DNA of 64,000 nucleotides from Hyphomicrobiales bacterium (GTDB lineage Bacteria > Pseudomonadota > Alphaproteobacteria > Rhizobiales > MH13): contig JAEPOK010000001.1 of NCBI GenBank assembly GCA_017642935.1, forward strand, positions 62,001-126,000, written 5' to 3'. The notes beneath the pieces are model-generated. The model was not told the origin of the DNA. It did no database searches and worked only from the letters and a program-made list of their open reading frames with translations. The translations under genes and the position numbers were made by a program. Within the stretch, counting starts at the first letter, position 1. Each line of letters starts with the position of its first letter. Of this stretch, positions 34,378 through 43,426 are shown one piece after another.

Positions 34378-34861
34378 GAAGTGCCGCGCTCTCCCGATTT
34401 TGTGCCTTTGTGGCGCGACGAACGAACGCCCGTCTTGAAGCACAATCTAGGAGTTGGATGTCCAATCTGTCAATTAGACTGTACGTCAAAATTATTTGAC
34501 ACTAATGGATTTTTGCGGGAGAAAAGGCGTGCGGGACTTTAATGTGCGCAGCCCGCACCAAAAACAACAAGTCGATAATAACGCGTACTTTTGACGAATC
34601 GGAATAAATAAGTGTTGGCCAGCTGGGTGGGTTGCCTTAGGCCATTCGCATTGGCCGCTCCTTCACCGGACGGCCAGAAATTTAGGTCCGCATCTAGGGC
34701 GGATCGTCGGGCAGCGGACCTTTGATTTCCTGTCTGGCTGAAGTGCATAAGGGCGTCGGCGATAAGGCTTTTGGGCTGATCGCTGGGCGCTGACACAGCA
34801 ATAGCACGCGGATAGGCGCTTCGACGGTAGAGGCGCCGATCAGCCGACGGGGAGCAGTGGT
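34378..34861. promoter_or_regulatory. Divergent bchF/ppaA control region with PpsR-type sites
   Basis: 484 bases without a supported gene. Two overlapping near-palindromes, TGT-N12-ACG at 34468-34485 and CGT-N12-ACA at 34484-34501, each differ from the PpsR consensus at one base and lie about 90-125 bases before bchF. The rest is a 360-base leader to ppaA. No cobalamin-riboswitch core was seen, although PpaA has a B12-type domain. Confidence 0.65.
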
Positions 34862-35902
34862 ATGGCGACTATGCAAGATAAGGGGCGTTCGGAGCGCACG
34901 CGGCAGCCGCAAGGCAGCATCAATGGTGTGCCGGTGGCCGGCGATCCCCCGGTCCCTTTCGACGGGCGGATTGTCGTCGGGTCCAAGGCGGCTGCCTCAG
35001 AGCGATCTATCGCACTGCAAGAATCTGCAGCATCCTCGCCCGCCGCATCGGTCGATGGATTGATTCACACGATTGAGGGGGAGGTCATTCCCCGCCTGCT
35101 CTTGGCGCATCAGAGTATTTTGCGCGATTCGGTCGATGAAGGTTCGCGTTCAGGTGGCGTCACTTGGTCTGGCGCGCCGTTGGACGAGGCTGGCGACGAT
35201 GATGTTTTGACCGTCGATCCGCTCCGGGTGACGAAGGCCGATGTCAGCGCGTTTGCCGAGTTGCTGATCACGTTCGATGCCAACGTTGCCAAGCGGTTTA
35301 TTGATGCACAGGTGTCCGGCGGGCATGCCGTTCCGGACCTGCTTTTGGATTTGTGCGCGCCGACGGCGCGTGAACTTGGCGCCATGTGGTTGCGCGATGA
35401 ATGCAGCTTCTGCGACGTCACGATTGGCCTTTCGGGGCTGGAACAGGTGATTCTGCATTGTGCTGGGCCAGCAGGGTCTGTACGGCAGTCTTCATCCGTT
35501 GATCGCTCGGCTCTGCTCGCGCCGATGCCGGGCAATCAACACGTTTTTGGTCTGCTGATCGTCAAGGAATTGTTCCGGCGGTCCGGCTGGACCGTCCGAA
35601 GCCCTGCAACGAACGAATGGAACGCCGTGCTCGATGCGGTGCGTTCCACCCGTTACAGCGTCTTGGGTCTGTCGGTTGGCAGTGTAAACGATTTGCAAGC
35701 CTGCCAAAGCCTTGTAAAGGCATGCCGCAGTGAATCTTTGAACCCCAAAATGCTGGTCATCGTTGGGGGCTACGGAATACAGGAAGCCAATATGTCGACG
35801 CGCATGCTCGATGCCGACCTTATCGCCCGCGATGGGCGCGAAGGGTTGGACCAGATCGAACGCATGGTTGCGCGCATGGCGCCACAACGGCCCTACAATT
35901 GA
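34862..35902 (+). CDS. ppaA: PpaA/AerR-type B12-domain antirepressor
   Basis: A 346-residue protein in the fixed position before ppsR. An Ala/Ser-rich N-terminus is followed by a helical region (about 120-200) with MWLRDECSFCDVTIG, then a cobalamin-binding-like Rossmann domain with H227 in NQHVFGLLIVKELFRRSGW (the H-x-x-G of B12 lower-ligand motifs) and LVIVGGYGIQ. AerR/PpaA bind cobalamin and modulate CrtJ/PpsR repression by light and oxygen. The D of the D-x-H-x-x-G motif is replaced by N. GGGGAGCAG precedes the ATG. Confidence 0.9.
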   Translation: MATMQDKGRSERTRQPQGSINGVPVAGDPPVPFDGRIVVGSKAAASERSIALQESAASSPAASVDGLIHTIEGEVIPRLLLAHQSILRDSVDEGSRSGGVTWSGAPLDEAGDDDVLTVDPLRVTKADVSAFAELLITFDANVAKRFIDAQVSGGHAVPDLLLDLCAPTARELGAMWLRDECSFCDVTIGLSGLEQVILHCAGPAGSVRQSSSVDRSALLAPMPGNQHVFGLLIVKELFRRSGWTVRSPATNEWNAVLDAVRSTRYSVLGLSVGSVNDLQACQSLVKACRSESLNPKMLVIVGGYGIQEANMSTRMLDADLIARDGREGLDQIERMVARMAPQRPYN

Positions 35903-35941
35903 CCGACGGAGCGCGGGTTGTGATCAGTCCAACGAAACCTG

Positions 35942-37387
35942 GTGGATGCTTTGCTTAGCCCCAACATCGCCCGAAGTTTCAATGACGCTGAAAACCATCT
36001 GGGGGCAATGGACGCCAGCGTTGCCGCCAATCTTCTGTCAGCCGCCGCCGACCTGACGCTGGTTCTCAACAGCGATGGCGCTGTTCTTGACATGGCCTAT
36101 TCCGGCGCAGAGCTGACTGGCGAAGGCATTGATGGCTGGATCGGGCGTCCGCTGGGTGCCTGCGTGGCCGAAGACAGCCGCAACAAAATCGAGATCATGT
36201 TTGGCGAGCTCAGCTCAGGCCTCGTCTCTCGGCGCCGCGAGTTGAACTTCGTTGGCGAGAGCGGCGAGTCGCTGCCGATGAACTGTATGGCGGTTCGTCT
36301 TGGCGAGGATGGCCGCATCGTTTTGTTTGGTCGCGATATGCGGGGGCTCGCCCGTCTCCAACAGCGGTTGGTCAACACGCAGATCTCCATGGAGCGCGAA
36401 TACACGCGCCTGCGCCAAGCTGAAGCCTGTTACCGGCTGTTGTTCCAGATCGTTGGCGAGGCCGTGTTGATCATCGATGCGTCCACAATGGCCGTAACCG
36501 ATGCTAACCCCACCGCTGCTGCGCTGTTGGGCGTGCCGGTCGCGAAGATCGTCGGGCGGCGGGCCAGCCATGTGTTCGGCGCCAAGGACCGTGAAGCCGT
36601 GCGGGCGCTTCTGGCGACATCGCAATCGGTCGGCCGGGCCGAGGCGATCGCCAACGCCACAAGCGAGTCCACCGGTGGGCTGGAACTGAAGGCCTCGCTC
36701 TTCCGCCAGGCCGACGTGACCTACATTCTCGTTCGCCTCTTGCCACGCGCTGATCTTCAGACCAGCGTCTCGGCCGCGGGGTCGGAAGGTATCATGGCGG
36801 TGATCGACCGTCTGCCGGAAGGCTTTGTCATCATCGACGAGCAGCGACGGGTGCAAAGCGCCAACGCTGCTTTCTTGGAGTTGGTGCAGGCGGCCAACTA
36901 CGAACAGATCAACGATGTGGCCATTGACACCTGGTTTGAGCGATCGAGCGTTGATGCGACCGTGCTGCTCTCCAATGTTCGCGAGCATGGCTTGGTGCGG
37001 CGGTTCCCAACGGTGTTGCGCGGCGAGCTTGGTTCGGCTGAAGACGTTGAAATCACTGCCGTAGCCGTACCTGGCGATGCGGGCACGCTCTACGGTTTGG
37101 TGTTGCGCCGGTCGGTGCGGACGTCGTCAGACGAAACGCCGATCACGGGTTTCCCGGCGCAGTCAGCCGAACAGCTGACCGATCTCATCGGCCATATGCC
37201 ACTGAAAGAAGTGGTGCGGGAGACGACGGACGTGGTTGAGCGGCTATGCATTGAGGCGGCGCTGAAACTGACTGGCGACAATCGCGCCTCGGCGGCGCAG
37301 ATGTTAGGTGTTTCGCGGCAAAGCCTCTACGCGAAAATGCACCGTTTTGGGCTTGGCGATCTGACCAACGACAACGGCGAAAGCTGA
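35942..37387 (+). CDS. ppsR: PpsR/CrtJ transcriptional repressor of photosynthesis genes
   Basis: A 481-residue regulator with PAS domains (residues about 30-130, 160-270, 290-400) and a C-terminal Fis-type helix-turn-helix (NRASAAQMLGVSRQSLYAKM). C436, in ERLCIEAALKL beside the DNA-binding domain, matches the redox-sensitive cysteine of CrtJ/PpsR. It represses bch, crt and puc genes under oxygen at TGT-N12-ACA sites, found at several promoters here. The start is GTG; an ATG at 36008 would remove 22 residues. Confidence 0.94.
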   Translation: MDALLSPNIARSFNDAENHLGAMDASVAANLLSAAADLTLVLNSDGAVLDMAYSGAELTGEGIDGWIGRPLGACVAEDSRNKIEIMFGELSSGLVSRRRELNFVGESGESLPMNCMAVRLGEDGRIVLFGRDMRGLARLQQRLVNTQISMEREYTRLRQAEACYRLLFQIVGEAVLIIDASTMAVTDANPTAAALLGVPVAKIVGRRASHVFGAKDREAVRALLATSQSVGRAEAIANATSESTGGLELKASLFRQADVTYILVRLLPRADLQTSVSAAGSEGIMAVIDRLPEGFVIIDEQRRVQSANAAFLELVQAANYEQINDVAIDTWFERSSVDATVLLSNVREHGLVRRFPTVLRGELGSAEDVEITAVAVPGDAGTLYGLVLRRSVRTSSDETPITGFPAQSAEQLTDLIGHMPLKEVVRETTDVVERLCIEAALKLTGDNRASAAQMLGVSRQSLYAKMHRFGLGDLTNDNGES

Positions 37388-37419
37388 TCCCTTTTTCCTA
37401 GAAAAATGACAGCAAAAAG

Positions 37420-37437
37420 CGTCAAATAAAATTGACA
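37420..37437. promoter_or_regulatory. PpsR-type site upstream of bchG
   Basis: CGTCAAATAAAATTGACA matches TGT-N12-ACA except the first base and lies in the 79-base gap between ppsR and bchG. Confidence 0.6.
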
Positions 37438-37466
37438 CTTTTTGGTCGGGCGCGTAGCCTGCTCCC

Positions 37467-38417
37467 ATGAAACGCAGCAGCTTAACCATGCCTGCGCCGG
37501 CTCAACCGGCGAGCACACGGCTCGATCCTCTGGCTGTCTTGGAGCTGCTGAAGCCGGTCACCTGGTTTGCCCCAATGTGGGCCTTCTCCTGCGGGGTGAT
37601 TTCCTCCGGCGTCTCCATCACCCAATCCTGGGCCTTTGCGCTGCTTGGCATCGTGCTTGCCGGCCCTTTGGTCTGCGGCATGAGCCAGGCGATCAATGAT
37701 TGGTATGATCGCCACGTCGATGCCATCAATGAACCCGATCGCCCAATCCCCTCCGGGCGCATCCCCGGCCGGTGGGGGCTCTACATCGCCATCCTTTGGT
37801 CCGGGCTTTCGTTGCTTGTGGCATCGCTGCTCGGCACTTGGGTCGTCGTCGCGACGGTGGTCGGTCTGGTGCTTGCCTGGGCTTACAGCGCACCGCCCTT
37901 CCGCCTGAAAGAGAATGGCTGGTGGGGCAATGCCGCTGTTGGATTCTCCTATGAGGGCCTTGCCTGGTTCACCGGTGCTGCTGCGCTCATGGCTGCCTTT
38001 CCCGATTGGCGCATCGTGGCGCTCGCCGTGCTCTACAGCATCGGCGCCCATGGCATCATGACGCTCAATGATTTCAAGGCCATCGAAGGCGACAAGCAGA
38101 TGGGTGTGCATTCTCTACCCGTGCAGCTTGGCGCGTCCGGTGCTGCCAAACTTGCTTGCTGGGTGATGGCGCTGCCGCAAGTCGTGGTGATCGGTCTGTT
38201 GCTTGCCTGGGGCAAGCCGATATTCGCCGCGGCCATCGTCGTGGTCCTCCTGGCGCAGGTCGCGCTGATGATCCGCTATCTTCTCAACACCGAACGCTTG
38301 CTGGCGGAACCCTACCGCAATGCTGCGATTTACAACGCCACCGGAACGACGCTCTACGTGTCCGGCATGATGATCAGTGCGTTTGCCGTGCGCGGCCTTA
38401 TCCTTGGAGGCCTCTAG
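37467..38417 (+). CDS. bchG: Bacteriochlorophyll synthase (geranylgeranyl/phytyl transferase)
   Basis: UbiA-family prenyltransferase that esterifies bacteriochlorophyllide a. 316 residues, about eight membrane segments; first Asp motif NDWYDRHVDAINEPDRPIPSG and second NDFKAIEGDKQMG. It overlaps by a stop/start junction with the PucC-family gene at 38418. Confidence 0.95.
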   Translation: MKRSSLTMPAPAQPASTRLDPLAVLELLKPVTWFAPMWAFSCGVISSGVSITQSWAFALLGIVLAGPLVCGMSQAINDWYDRHVDAINEPDRPIPSGRIPGRWGLYIAILWSGLSLLVASLLGTWVVVATVVGLVLAWAYSAPPFRLKENGWWGNAAVGFSYEGLAWFTGAAALMAAFPDWRIVALAVLYSIGAHGIMTLNDFKAIEGDKQMGVHSLPVQLGASGAAKLACWVMALPQVVVIGLLLAWGKPIFAAAIVVVLLAQVALMIRYLLNTERLLAEPYRNAAIYNATGTTLYVSGMMISAFAVRGLILGGL

Positions 38418-39785
38418 ATGGCTGCGACGGACGTGAAACCTCTCGGTTGGCTCGGCATTGTGCGCCTCGGCCTGGTGCAAACTGCCCTTGGCGCCATTGT
38501 CATTCTGACCACCTCGACCCTCAACCGGGTGATGGTGGTGGAGCTGATGTTGCCGGCGATGGTGCCAGGTATTCTGGTCGGCATCCATTATGCGGTGCAG
38601 CTATCGCGCCCGCGCTGGGGTTACGGCTCGGATATGGGTGGCCGGCGCACGCCGTGGATCATTGGCGGCATGGCCGTTCTCGCCCTTGGGGGCGTTACGG
38701 CGGCGTTGTCCGTTGCCTTGATGGCGTCGAACACGGTTCTGGGCCTGATCGCCGCAACGCTTTCCTTTGTCGCCATCGGCGTCGGCGTTGGCGCGTCGGG
38801 CACATCCTTACTCACGCTGCTTGCTGTGCGCGTTGCACCCGAACGACGGGCGCCTGCCGCCACGATTGTCTGGGTGATGATGATCGTTGGCTTCATCCTG
38901 ACGGCCGCCATCGCAGGCGGTCAGCTTGACCCCTTCTCGATGACCCGCCTTGTGGTGGTGACGTCCATTGTCTCCGCGCTTGCCTTTGCGCTGACGCTTG
39001 TTGCTGTGGTGGGCCTTGAAGGCGCGCCGCAAAGCAAGCCGGTTGTTGAACCCTCCGTTGCTGCAGAGGCGAAGCCGCCGTTCCGTCAGGTGATTGCAGA
39101 AGTCTGGGCCGAGCCAAAAGCACGCAATTTCTCGATCTTCGTCTTCGCGTCCATGCTCGCCTATTCGACGCAGGATCTGATCCTCGAACCCTTTGCCGGC
39201 GCCGTTTACGGTTACACGCCCGGTGCTTCGACGCAGCTTGCCGGCACCCAGCATGGAGGCGTGCTTCTTGGCATGATCGTTGTAGCGTTGGCCGGCATGG
39301 GCTTCAAAGGGCGGCGCTTCGGCAGCCTGCAAGCCTGGACGGTTGGCGGCTGTGTCGCGTCGGGGCTCGCCTTGTTTGCCCTTGCCGTGTCGAGCCGCTT
39401 TGCCGAGGTTTGGCCGCTACAAGCCAATGTATTTGCGCTGGGATTTGCCAATGGCGCTTTTGCTGTCGCGGCCATCGGATCGATGATGAGCCTGGCGTCG
39501 GAAGGCGGGAAAAACCGCGAAGGCGTGCGCATGGGGCTTTGGGGCGCGGCGCAGGCCATTGCCTTCGGCCTCGGCGGCCTGGTTGGCACCATGGGTATCG
39601 ACATCACCCGCGCGCTCACCGGCTCGGTCACCTTTTCCTACACGACCGTCTTCACCTTGGAAGGCATCGTGTTCTTGATTTCAGCACTGCTCGCCGCGCG
39701 CATCGGCATGAACCATGTGGCCGAGCAGCGGAACCGGCTGTCCGTCGCTGGCGACGGTTATCTTTCGGGCGTTGGAGGCCCTTAG
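38418..39785 (+). CDS. PucC-family MFS protein between bchG and bchP
   Basis: A 455-residue BCD-transporter-family protein (often called orf428 or bchP2), related to lhaA in this window: TSTLNRVMVVELMLPAMVPG, RPRWGYGSDMGGRRTPWIIGG, YSTQDLILEPFAG and GLWGAAQAIAFGLGG. About 12 membrane segments. Role in pigment handling or antenna assembly is inferred from family and from its fixed place between bchG and bchP. Starts directly after the bchG stop. Confidence 0.9.
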   Translation: MAATDVKPLGWLGIVRLGLVQTALGAIVILTTSTLNRVMVVELMLPAMVPGILVGIHYAVQLSRPRWGYGSDMGGRRTPWIIGGMAVLALGGVTAALSVALMASNTVLGLIAATLSFVAIGVGVGASGTSLLTLLAVRVAPERRAPAATIVWVMMIVGFILTAAIAGGQLDPFSMTRLVVVTSIVSALAFALTLVAVVGLEGAPQSKPVVEPSVAAEAKPPFRQVIAEVWAEPKARNFSIFVFASMLAYSTQDLILEPFAGAVYGYTPGASTQLAGTQHGGVLLGMIVVALAGMGFKGRRFGSLQAWTVGGCVASGLALFALAVSSRFAEVWPLQANVFALGFANGAFAVAAIGSMMSLASEGGKNREGVRMGLWGAAQAIAFGLGGLVGTMGIDITRALTGSVTFSYTTVFTLEGIVFLISALLAARIGMNHVAEQRNRLSVAGDGYLSGVGGP

Positions 39786-39788
39786 ACG

Positions 39789-41081
39789 ATGGAAACGAAC
39801 GTTCAATCCGATGCAATGACCACCCCGCTCTCGGCCTCGCTTGCTGACGCGTATGACGCCGTGGTGGTGGGCGGAGGTCCTTGCGGCGCGACCGCAGCCA
39901 CCGAACTTGCTCGACAGGGTTGGAACGTTCTCCTGATGGACAAGGATGGTCGCATCAAACCCTGTGGCGGTGCCATTCCGCCGCGCTGCGTGGAAGATTT
40001 CGACATTCCTGACGCCTTGTTGGTGGCGCGTATCAAGTCGGCGCTGATGGTCGCGCCATCCGGTCGCCAGGTGCCGATGCCCATCGAAGGTGGCTATGTG
40101 GGCATGGTCGATCGCGAAGATTTTGACGAATGGTTGCGCGAGCGCGCCCAACTGGCCGGTGCTGACCGCGCTTATGGCACGTTCGATCATTTCTCCCGCA
40201 ACGATGATGGCACCGTAACGGTCCATTTTCGACCGAAAAGCGCCGATCCCGATGCGCCTTTGGCAACGGTCCGAACCCGTGGCTTGATCGGCGCCGATGG
40301 CGCGCGTTCGGCGGTTGCCAAGCAGGCGGTGAAGAATGCTGATCGCGTGCCGTGCGTGTTCGCCTATCATGAGATCGTCAAGGCGCCCAAAGCCAACGAT
40401 AATGGCGCGGATTACGAGCCGACGCGGTGCGACGTCTATTATCAGGGCCGGGTGTCGCCCGATTTTTACGGCTGGGTTTTTCCCCATGGCAAGCATGCAA
40501 GCATCGGCGTGGGCAGTGCCAACAAGGGCTTTTCCCTGCGCGGCGCCACCAAAACCTTACGCGAGATTTCCGGGCTCGATGGCGCCGAAACCGTGCGACG
40601 CGAAGGCGCGCCGATCCCGCTGAAGCCCTTGAAAAAATGGGACGATGGCAAGAACGTTCTGGTGGCAGGCGATGCTGCTGGCATCGTCGCACCGTCGTCA
40701 GGCGAGGGCATCTATTACGCCATGGAAGGCGGACGGTTGGCCGGGCTTGCCACGGCGAAGTTCTTGGAAACTGGCGATGCGCGTGCGTTAACCGGTGCGC
40801 GTCGTGCCTTCATGAAAGCCCATGGTCGGGTTTTTTGGATCTTAGGCATGATGCAGCACTTTTGGTACGCGAGCGACAAACGCCGCGAACGGTTTGTCTC
40901 CATCTGTGAGGACCCGGATGTCCAGCGGCTCACCTGGCAGGCTTACATGAACAAGAAGCTGGTCAAGGCCGATCCGATGGCCCATGCGCGCATCTTCTTC
41001 AAAGACCTTGCCCATCTGTTCGGGCTGGTCGCGCCGGCACCCAAAGACTCCGGTGGCGCCTCGCCAAAGCCGCAAGCCTAA
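39789..41081 (+). CDS. bchP: Geranylgeranyl diphosphate/bacteriochlorophyll reductase
   Basis: FAD-dependent reductase that converts the geranylgeranyl tail to phytyl. Dinucleotide motif VVVGGGPCGATAATELARQG near residues 27-46, KPCGGAIPPRC, and VAGDAAGIVAPSSGEGIYYAMEGG (FAD-binding) near residue 295. 430 residues, normal for BchP/ChlP. The start is 3 bases past the preceding stop. Confidence 0.95.
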   Translation: METNVQSDAMTTPLSASLADAYDAVVVGGGPCGATAATELARQGWNVLLMDKDGRIKPCGGAIPPRCVEDFDIPDALLVARIKSALMVAPSGRQVPMPIEGGYVGMVDREDFDEWLRERAQLAGADRAYGTFDHFSRNDDGTVTVHFRPKSADPDAPLATVRTRGLIGADGARSAVAKQAVKNADRVPCVFAYHEIVKAPKANDNGADYEPTRCDVYYQGRVSPDFYGWVFPHGKHASIGVGSANKGFSLRGATKTLREISGLDGAETVRREGAPIPLKPLKKWDDGKNVLVAGDAAGIVAPSSGEGIYYAMEGGRLAGLATAKFLETGDARALTGARRAFMKAHGRVFWILGMMQHFWYASDKRRERFVSICEDPDVQRLTWQAYMNKKLVKADPMAHARIFFKDLAHLFGLVAPAPKDSGGASPKPQA

Positions 41082-41093
41082 CCCGCATACCGC

Positions 41094-41378
41094 ATGGCGG
41101 AATTTCTGCAATCGGGCGCGATGATCGATGCGATCCTGGTGCTGGTTGCGCTCGAGGCGTTGGCGTTTCTGATATTCTATCGGTTTGTCCCAACTGCGCC
41201 GCGCTTGTTCGTGCCGCATCTGTCGGTGCTATGGCCGACGCTCTTGTCTGGCGCCTTGCTGATGTTCGCCGTGCGATTGGCGCTGACTGACGCGCCCTGG
41301 ACCTGGACCGCCAGCGTATTGGCGGCGGCCGGGATCGCCCATGTTGTAGACATCGCGCTGCGGTTCCGTCGCTTGTAA
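41094..41378 (+). CDS. Small membrane protein downstream of bchP
   Basis: A 94-residue hydrophobic protein with three predicted membrane segments (about 11-28, 40-60, 70-88) and a basic end (RFRRL). Only 12 bases separate it from bchP, so it is probably the last gene of bchG-P2-P. Function unknown; similar-sized membrane genes follow bchP in other clusters. Confidence 0.7.
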   Translation: MAEFLQSGAMIDAILVLVALEALAFLIFYRFVPTAPRLFVPHLSVLWPTLLSGALLMFAVRLALTDAPWTWTASVLAAAGIAHVVDIALRFRRL

Positions 41379-41508
41379 AGCTATAAGAGCGCCTGAGCAC
41401 GTTTCTTTGTGGCTTTTCTGTGAATTCGTGACACGGCTTCTTGTACGTGTCCTGGGCGTTTCTACGTAATCTTCATTGCAACATTTATATGGAGCTTTGA
41501 AGCACTCG

Positions 41509-41691
41509 ATGACAGACGTCCAGCCGACGGATAAACCGCAAAACTCAGCTGAAAGCACAACAGATCAGCAGCCGGAGACTCAAGACGTGATGAGTTTCCT
41601 GAAGAAACCGCTCAGTTTGACGGCTCCGACATGGGCTTTCGCACTCGCAGCGATTGTTGCGCTGGTTCTTCTGGCTGTTGCCATTGACTAG
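41509..41691 (+). CDS. Small single-span membrane protein, unknown function
   Basis: A 60-residue frame: acidic, Gln/Thr-rich N-terminal half, then one hydrophobic segment (WAFALAAIVALVLLAVAID) ending at the C-terminus. The layout (polar head, C-terminal anchor) is protein-like, and it overlaps the BOF gene that follows. The ribosome binding site is weak (GGAGC about 14 bases upstream). Not recognised. Confidence 0.5.
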   Translation: MTDVQPTDKPQNSAESTTDQQPETQDVMSFLKKPLSLTAPTWAFALAAIVALVLLAVAID

Positions 41692-42013
41692 ACTTGCGTT
41701 GTTCGCCGCGGTTTCCGTTTTGGCGACCTCGGCGTTGGCCTATGAGCTGACGACAGTTGATCAGCTTCAACCCTATGAACAGGCAGCTCTAAAAGGCACT
41801 GTCGAAAGGGTGACCGATGACGACACTTTTGTGTTTCGAGACTCGACCGGCACCATCCGCGTCTATATCGGCCCGCATCGCATGCCAGTGAGCGTCGGCG
41901 AGGTTATCACGGTGAAAGGGCAACTGGACGATGACCTGCCAAGAGAGATCTATGCGGACCAACTGGTCCTGCCAGATGGCCAGGTTGTGGAGGTTGGCGG
42001 CCCCTATGAATAG
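41684..42013 (+). CDS. Secreted OB-fold (BOF, YgiW/YdeI-like) protein
   Basis: About 109 residues from a TTG at 41684: signal peptide LALFAAVSVLATSALA, then a bacterial OB-fold as in YgiW/YdeI: AALKGTVERVTDDDTFVFRD, TIRVYIGPH, VGEVITVKGQLDDD, IYADQLVLPDG. Family members are periplasmic and linked to stress or cation responses. TTG at 41654 is an alternative start. It overlaps the previous gene by 8 bases. Confidence 0.72.
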   Translation: MTRLALFAAVSVLATSALAYELTTVDQLQPYEQAALKGTVERVTDDDTFVFRDSTGTIRVYIGPHRMPVSVGEVITVKGQLDDDLPREIYADQLVLPDGQVVEVGGPYE

Positions 42014-42588
42014 GGGCCGCTAATCCTTGCCTTTTTATCCTCGCCCCACGGCTTCTTAGGCGGCGATTTGAAGCTTGGTTCCAGTTCATCGAAAAGGCTA
42101 AGTGTTTGGTCGTCTTTGTTCGGGGCGCCGTAGCCGCGCATCCAGGGCGCAGGTTCAGCCAGCTGTCCGGCTGGCTCCCAAGAAAAATAGCCGAGCTTTC
42201 CCTTGGACGGGATGGGATCGCAGGGCACCGGATTTTCCAGCACCAAACCATGATTGCCCGGCCGCGAGCTGAACCACGGGCTGTCACTGGCCGACACAAT
42301 GTCCACCACATCGACGCTGCCGATGATCGCGCCGCGCGGCAGGTCAGTCGGCGGCGGGCAAGCAACGCCAAGTTCGTGGAATTTGTGCAGGCTCCATCGG
42401 TACTCTTTTTCGGTGAGGCCGACAGCTGCATGGATGGCGATACGGCGGCAATCCATGTTGCCCGACCGGATCGACCCCAAGGAGCGGTTCTCGATGACCT
42501 TGCCGCCGTGGATGATCGCCCAGGCAGACGGTTGGCGCACTGATAGGGCGAGAGGTGGCAAGGGGGGGTGGAAAGTGTCAGCAACCAT
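42004..42588 (-). CDS. ASCH-domain-like protein
   Basis: About 194 residues from the ATG at 42588 (MVADTFHPPL). LALSVRQPSAWAIIHGGKVIENRS resembles the start of ASCH domains, as does the central GAIIGSVDVVDIV; ASCH domains are thought to bind RNA or modified nucleotides. The start is preferred because longer versions reach further into the neighbouring YdcF-like gene. It converges with and overlaps the BOF gene by 10 bases. Confidence 0.65.
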   Translation of the reverse strand: MVADTFHPPLPPLALSVRQPSAWAIIHGGKVIENRSLGSIRSGNMDCRRIAIHAAVGLTEKEYRWSLHKFHELGVACPPPTDLPRGAIIGSVDVVDIVSASDSPWFSSRPGNHGLVLENPVPCDPIPSKGKLGYFSWEPAGQLAEPAPWMRGYGAPNKDDQTLSLFDELEPSFKSPPKKPWGEDKKARISGPYS

Positions 42589-43411
42589 CGGGAAGCAGGG
42601 CATCGGTGTGCCCCGCACGTTGGTAAGCGACGAGACCAGCCCATTCGCGGATAGCGAGTTGAAGGTCCGAGAGATTGCCTGCGTAGCCCCATCGAATTCT
42701 TTCCTGCCATCGCGCGCCGGGCACTGTGCGGTGATCGGTCGGATCGGCCACAATGTGCTCAAAGCCTGCCGCGCAGAGGACACCGATCGCGCGGGGCATA
42801 TGGAAGGCGCTGGTGATCAGCAGCAGTGGCGCCTCTGCCGTTGGCTCATATCCCTGCTCCTCCAAAAAAGCGGTAATGTCTGCCGGGTGCTCGGCGGTGG
42901 TGCGCGCAACCGCGCCAATGTTCACACGCTCTGGCGCTACGCCAGAGGCTTGCAGCATTTCGCCCACGCGTTCAGCGCTGCCTACAAAAAGCGGATCGCC
43001 CGTCGGATCAAAGGCGCCGCCGGTGAAGAGCACCGGCGTTTCCGGAAAGTCATTGGCGCGTCGGATGGCATGCAGGATCCGGTCGCCCGCGCTATTCACA
43101 TTCTGCGCGTTCCAGGCCGCGCTGGTGCGGATGTCTTCGCCGCCGCCTAGAACGATGATTGCGCTGGGAGGGCCGGCAAGGCCGGGGTTGGTGGAAAAGC
43201 GGTTCTCAAGTGGCGCGAGCCAGAGATGCCCCACTGGCACAAAGCCAACCAAGGTGACGGCCACCACCAAAGAGACCAGCACCCATGTGGCAATCTTGCG
43301 CCAACCGCGCCAAGAGGCCCAGAGCGCGGTTAAGAGCCCGAGCCAAAGCCAGAAATCTGGTCGCACGAGCGTGCTAAGCAGTTTCGACGGCAGGAGATCT
43401 AGATCGCTCAT
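42578..43411 (-). CDS. YdcF/DUF218-family membrane protein
   Basis: A 277-residue protein: two N-terminal membrane segments (about 19-33 and 40-60), then a DUF218 domain with PSAIIVLGGGED, VLFTGGAFDP, AEHPADITAFL and LLLITSAFHMPRA. YdcF/ElyC-like proteins affect envelope polysaccharide metabolism; the substrate is unknown. Its 3' end overlaps the ASCH-like gene by 11 bases, suggesting joint transcription. Confidence 0.85.
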   Translation of the reverse strand: MSDLDLLPSKLLSTLVRPDFWLWLGLLTALWASWRGWRKIATWVLVSLVVAVTLVGFVPVGHLWLAPLENRFSTNPGLAGPPSAIIVLGGGEDIRTSAAWNAQNVNSAGDRILHAIRRANDFPETPVLFTGGAFDPTGDPLFVGSAERVGEMLQASGVAPERVNIGAVARTTAEHPADITAFLEEQGYEPTAEAPLLLITSAFHMPRAIGVLCAAGFEHIVADPTDHRTVPGARWQERIRWGYAGNLSDLQLAIREWAGLVAYQRAGHTDALLPDGC

Positions 43412-43426
43412 CCGGCCTATCCCTGC

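Noticed and set aside
34502-34861. Cobalamin riboswitch before ppaA
   Set aside because: The conserved B12-box and core segments were not found.
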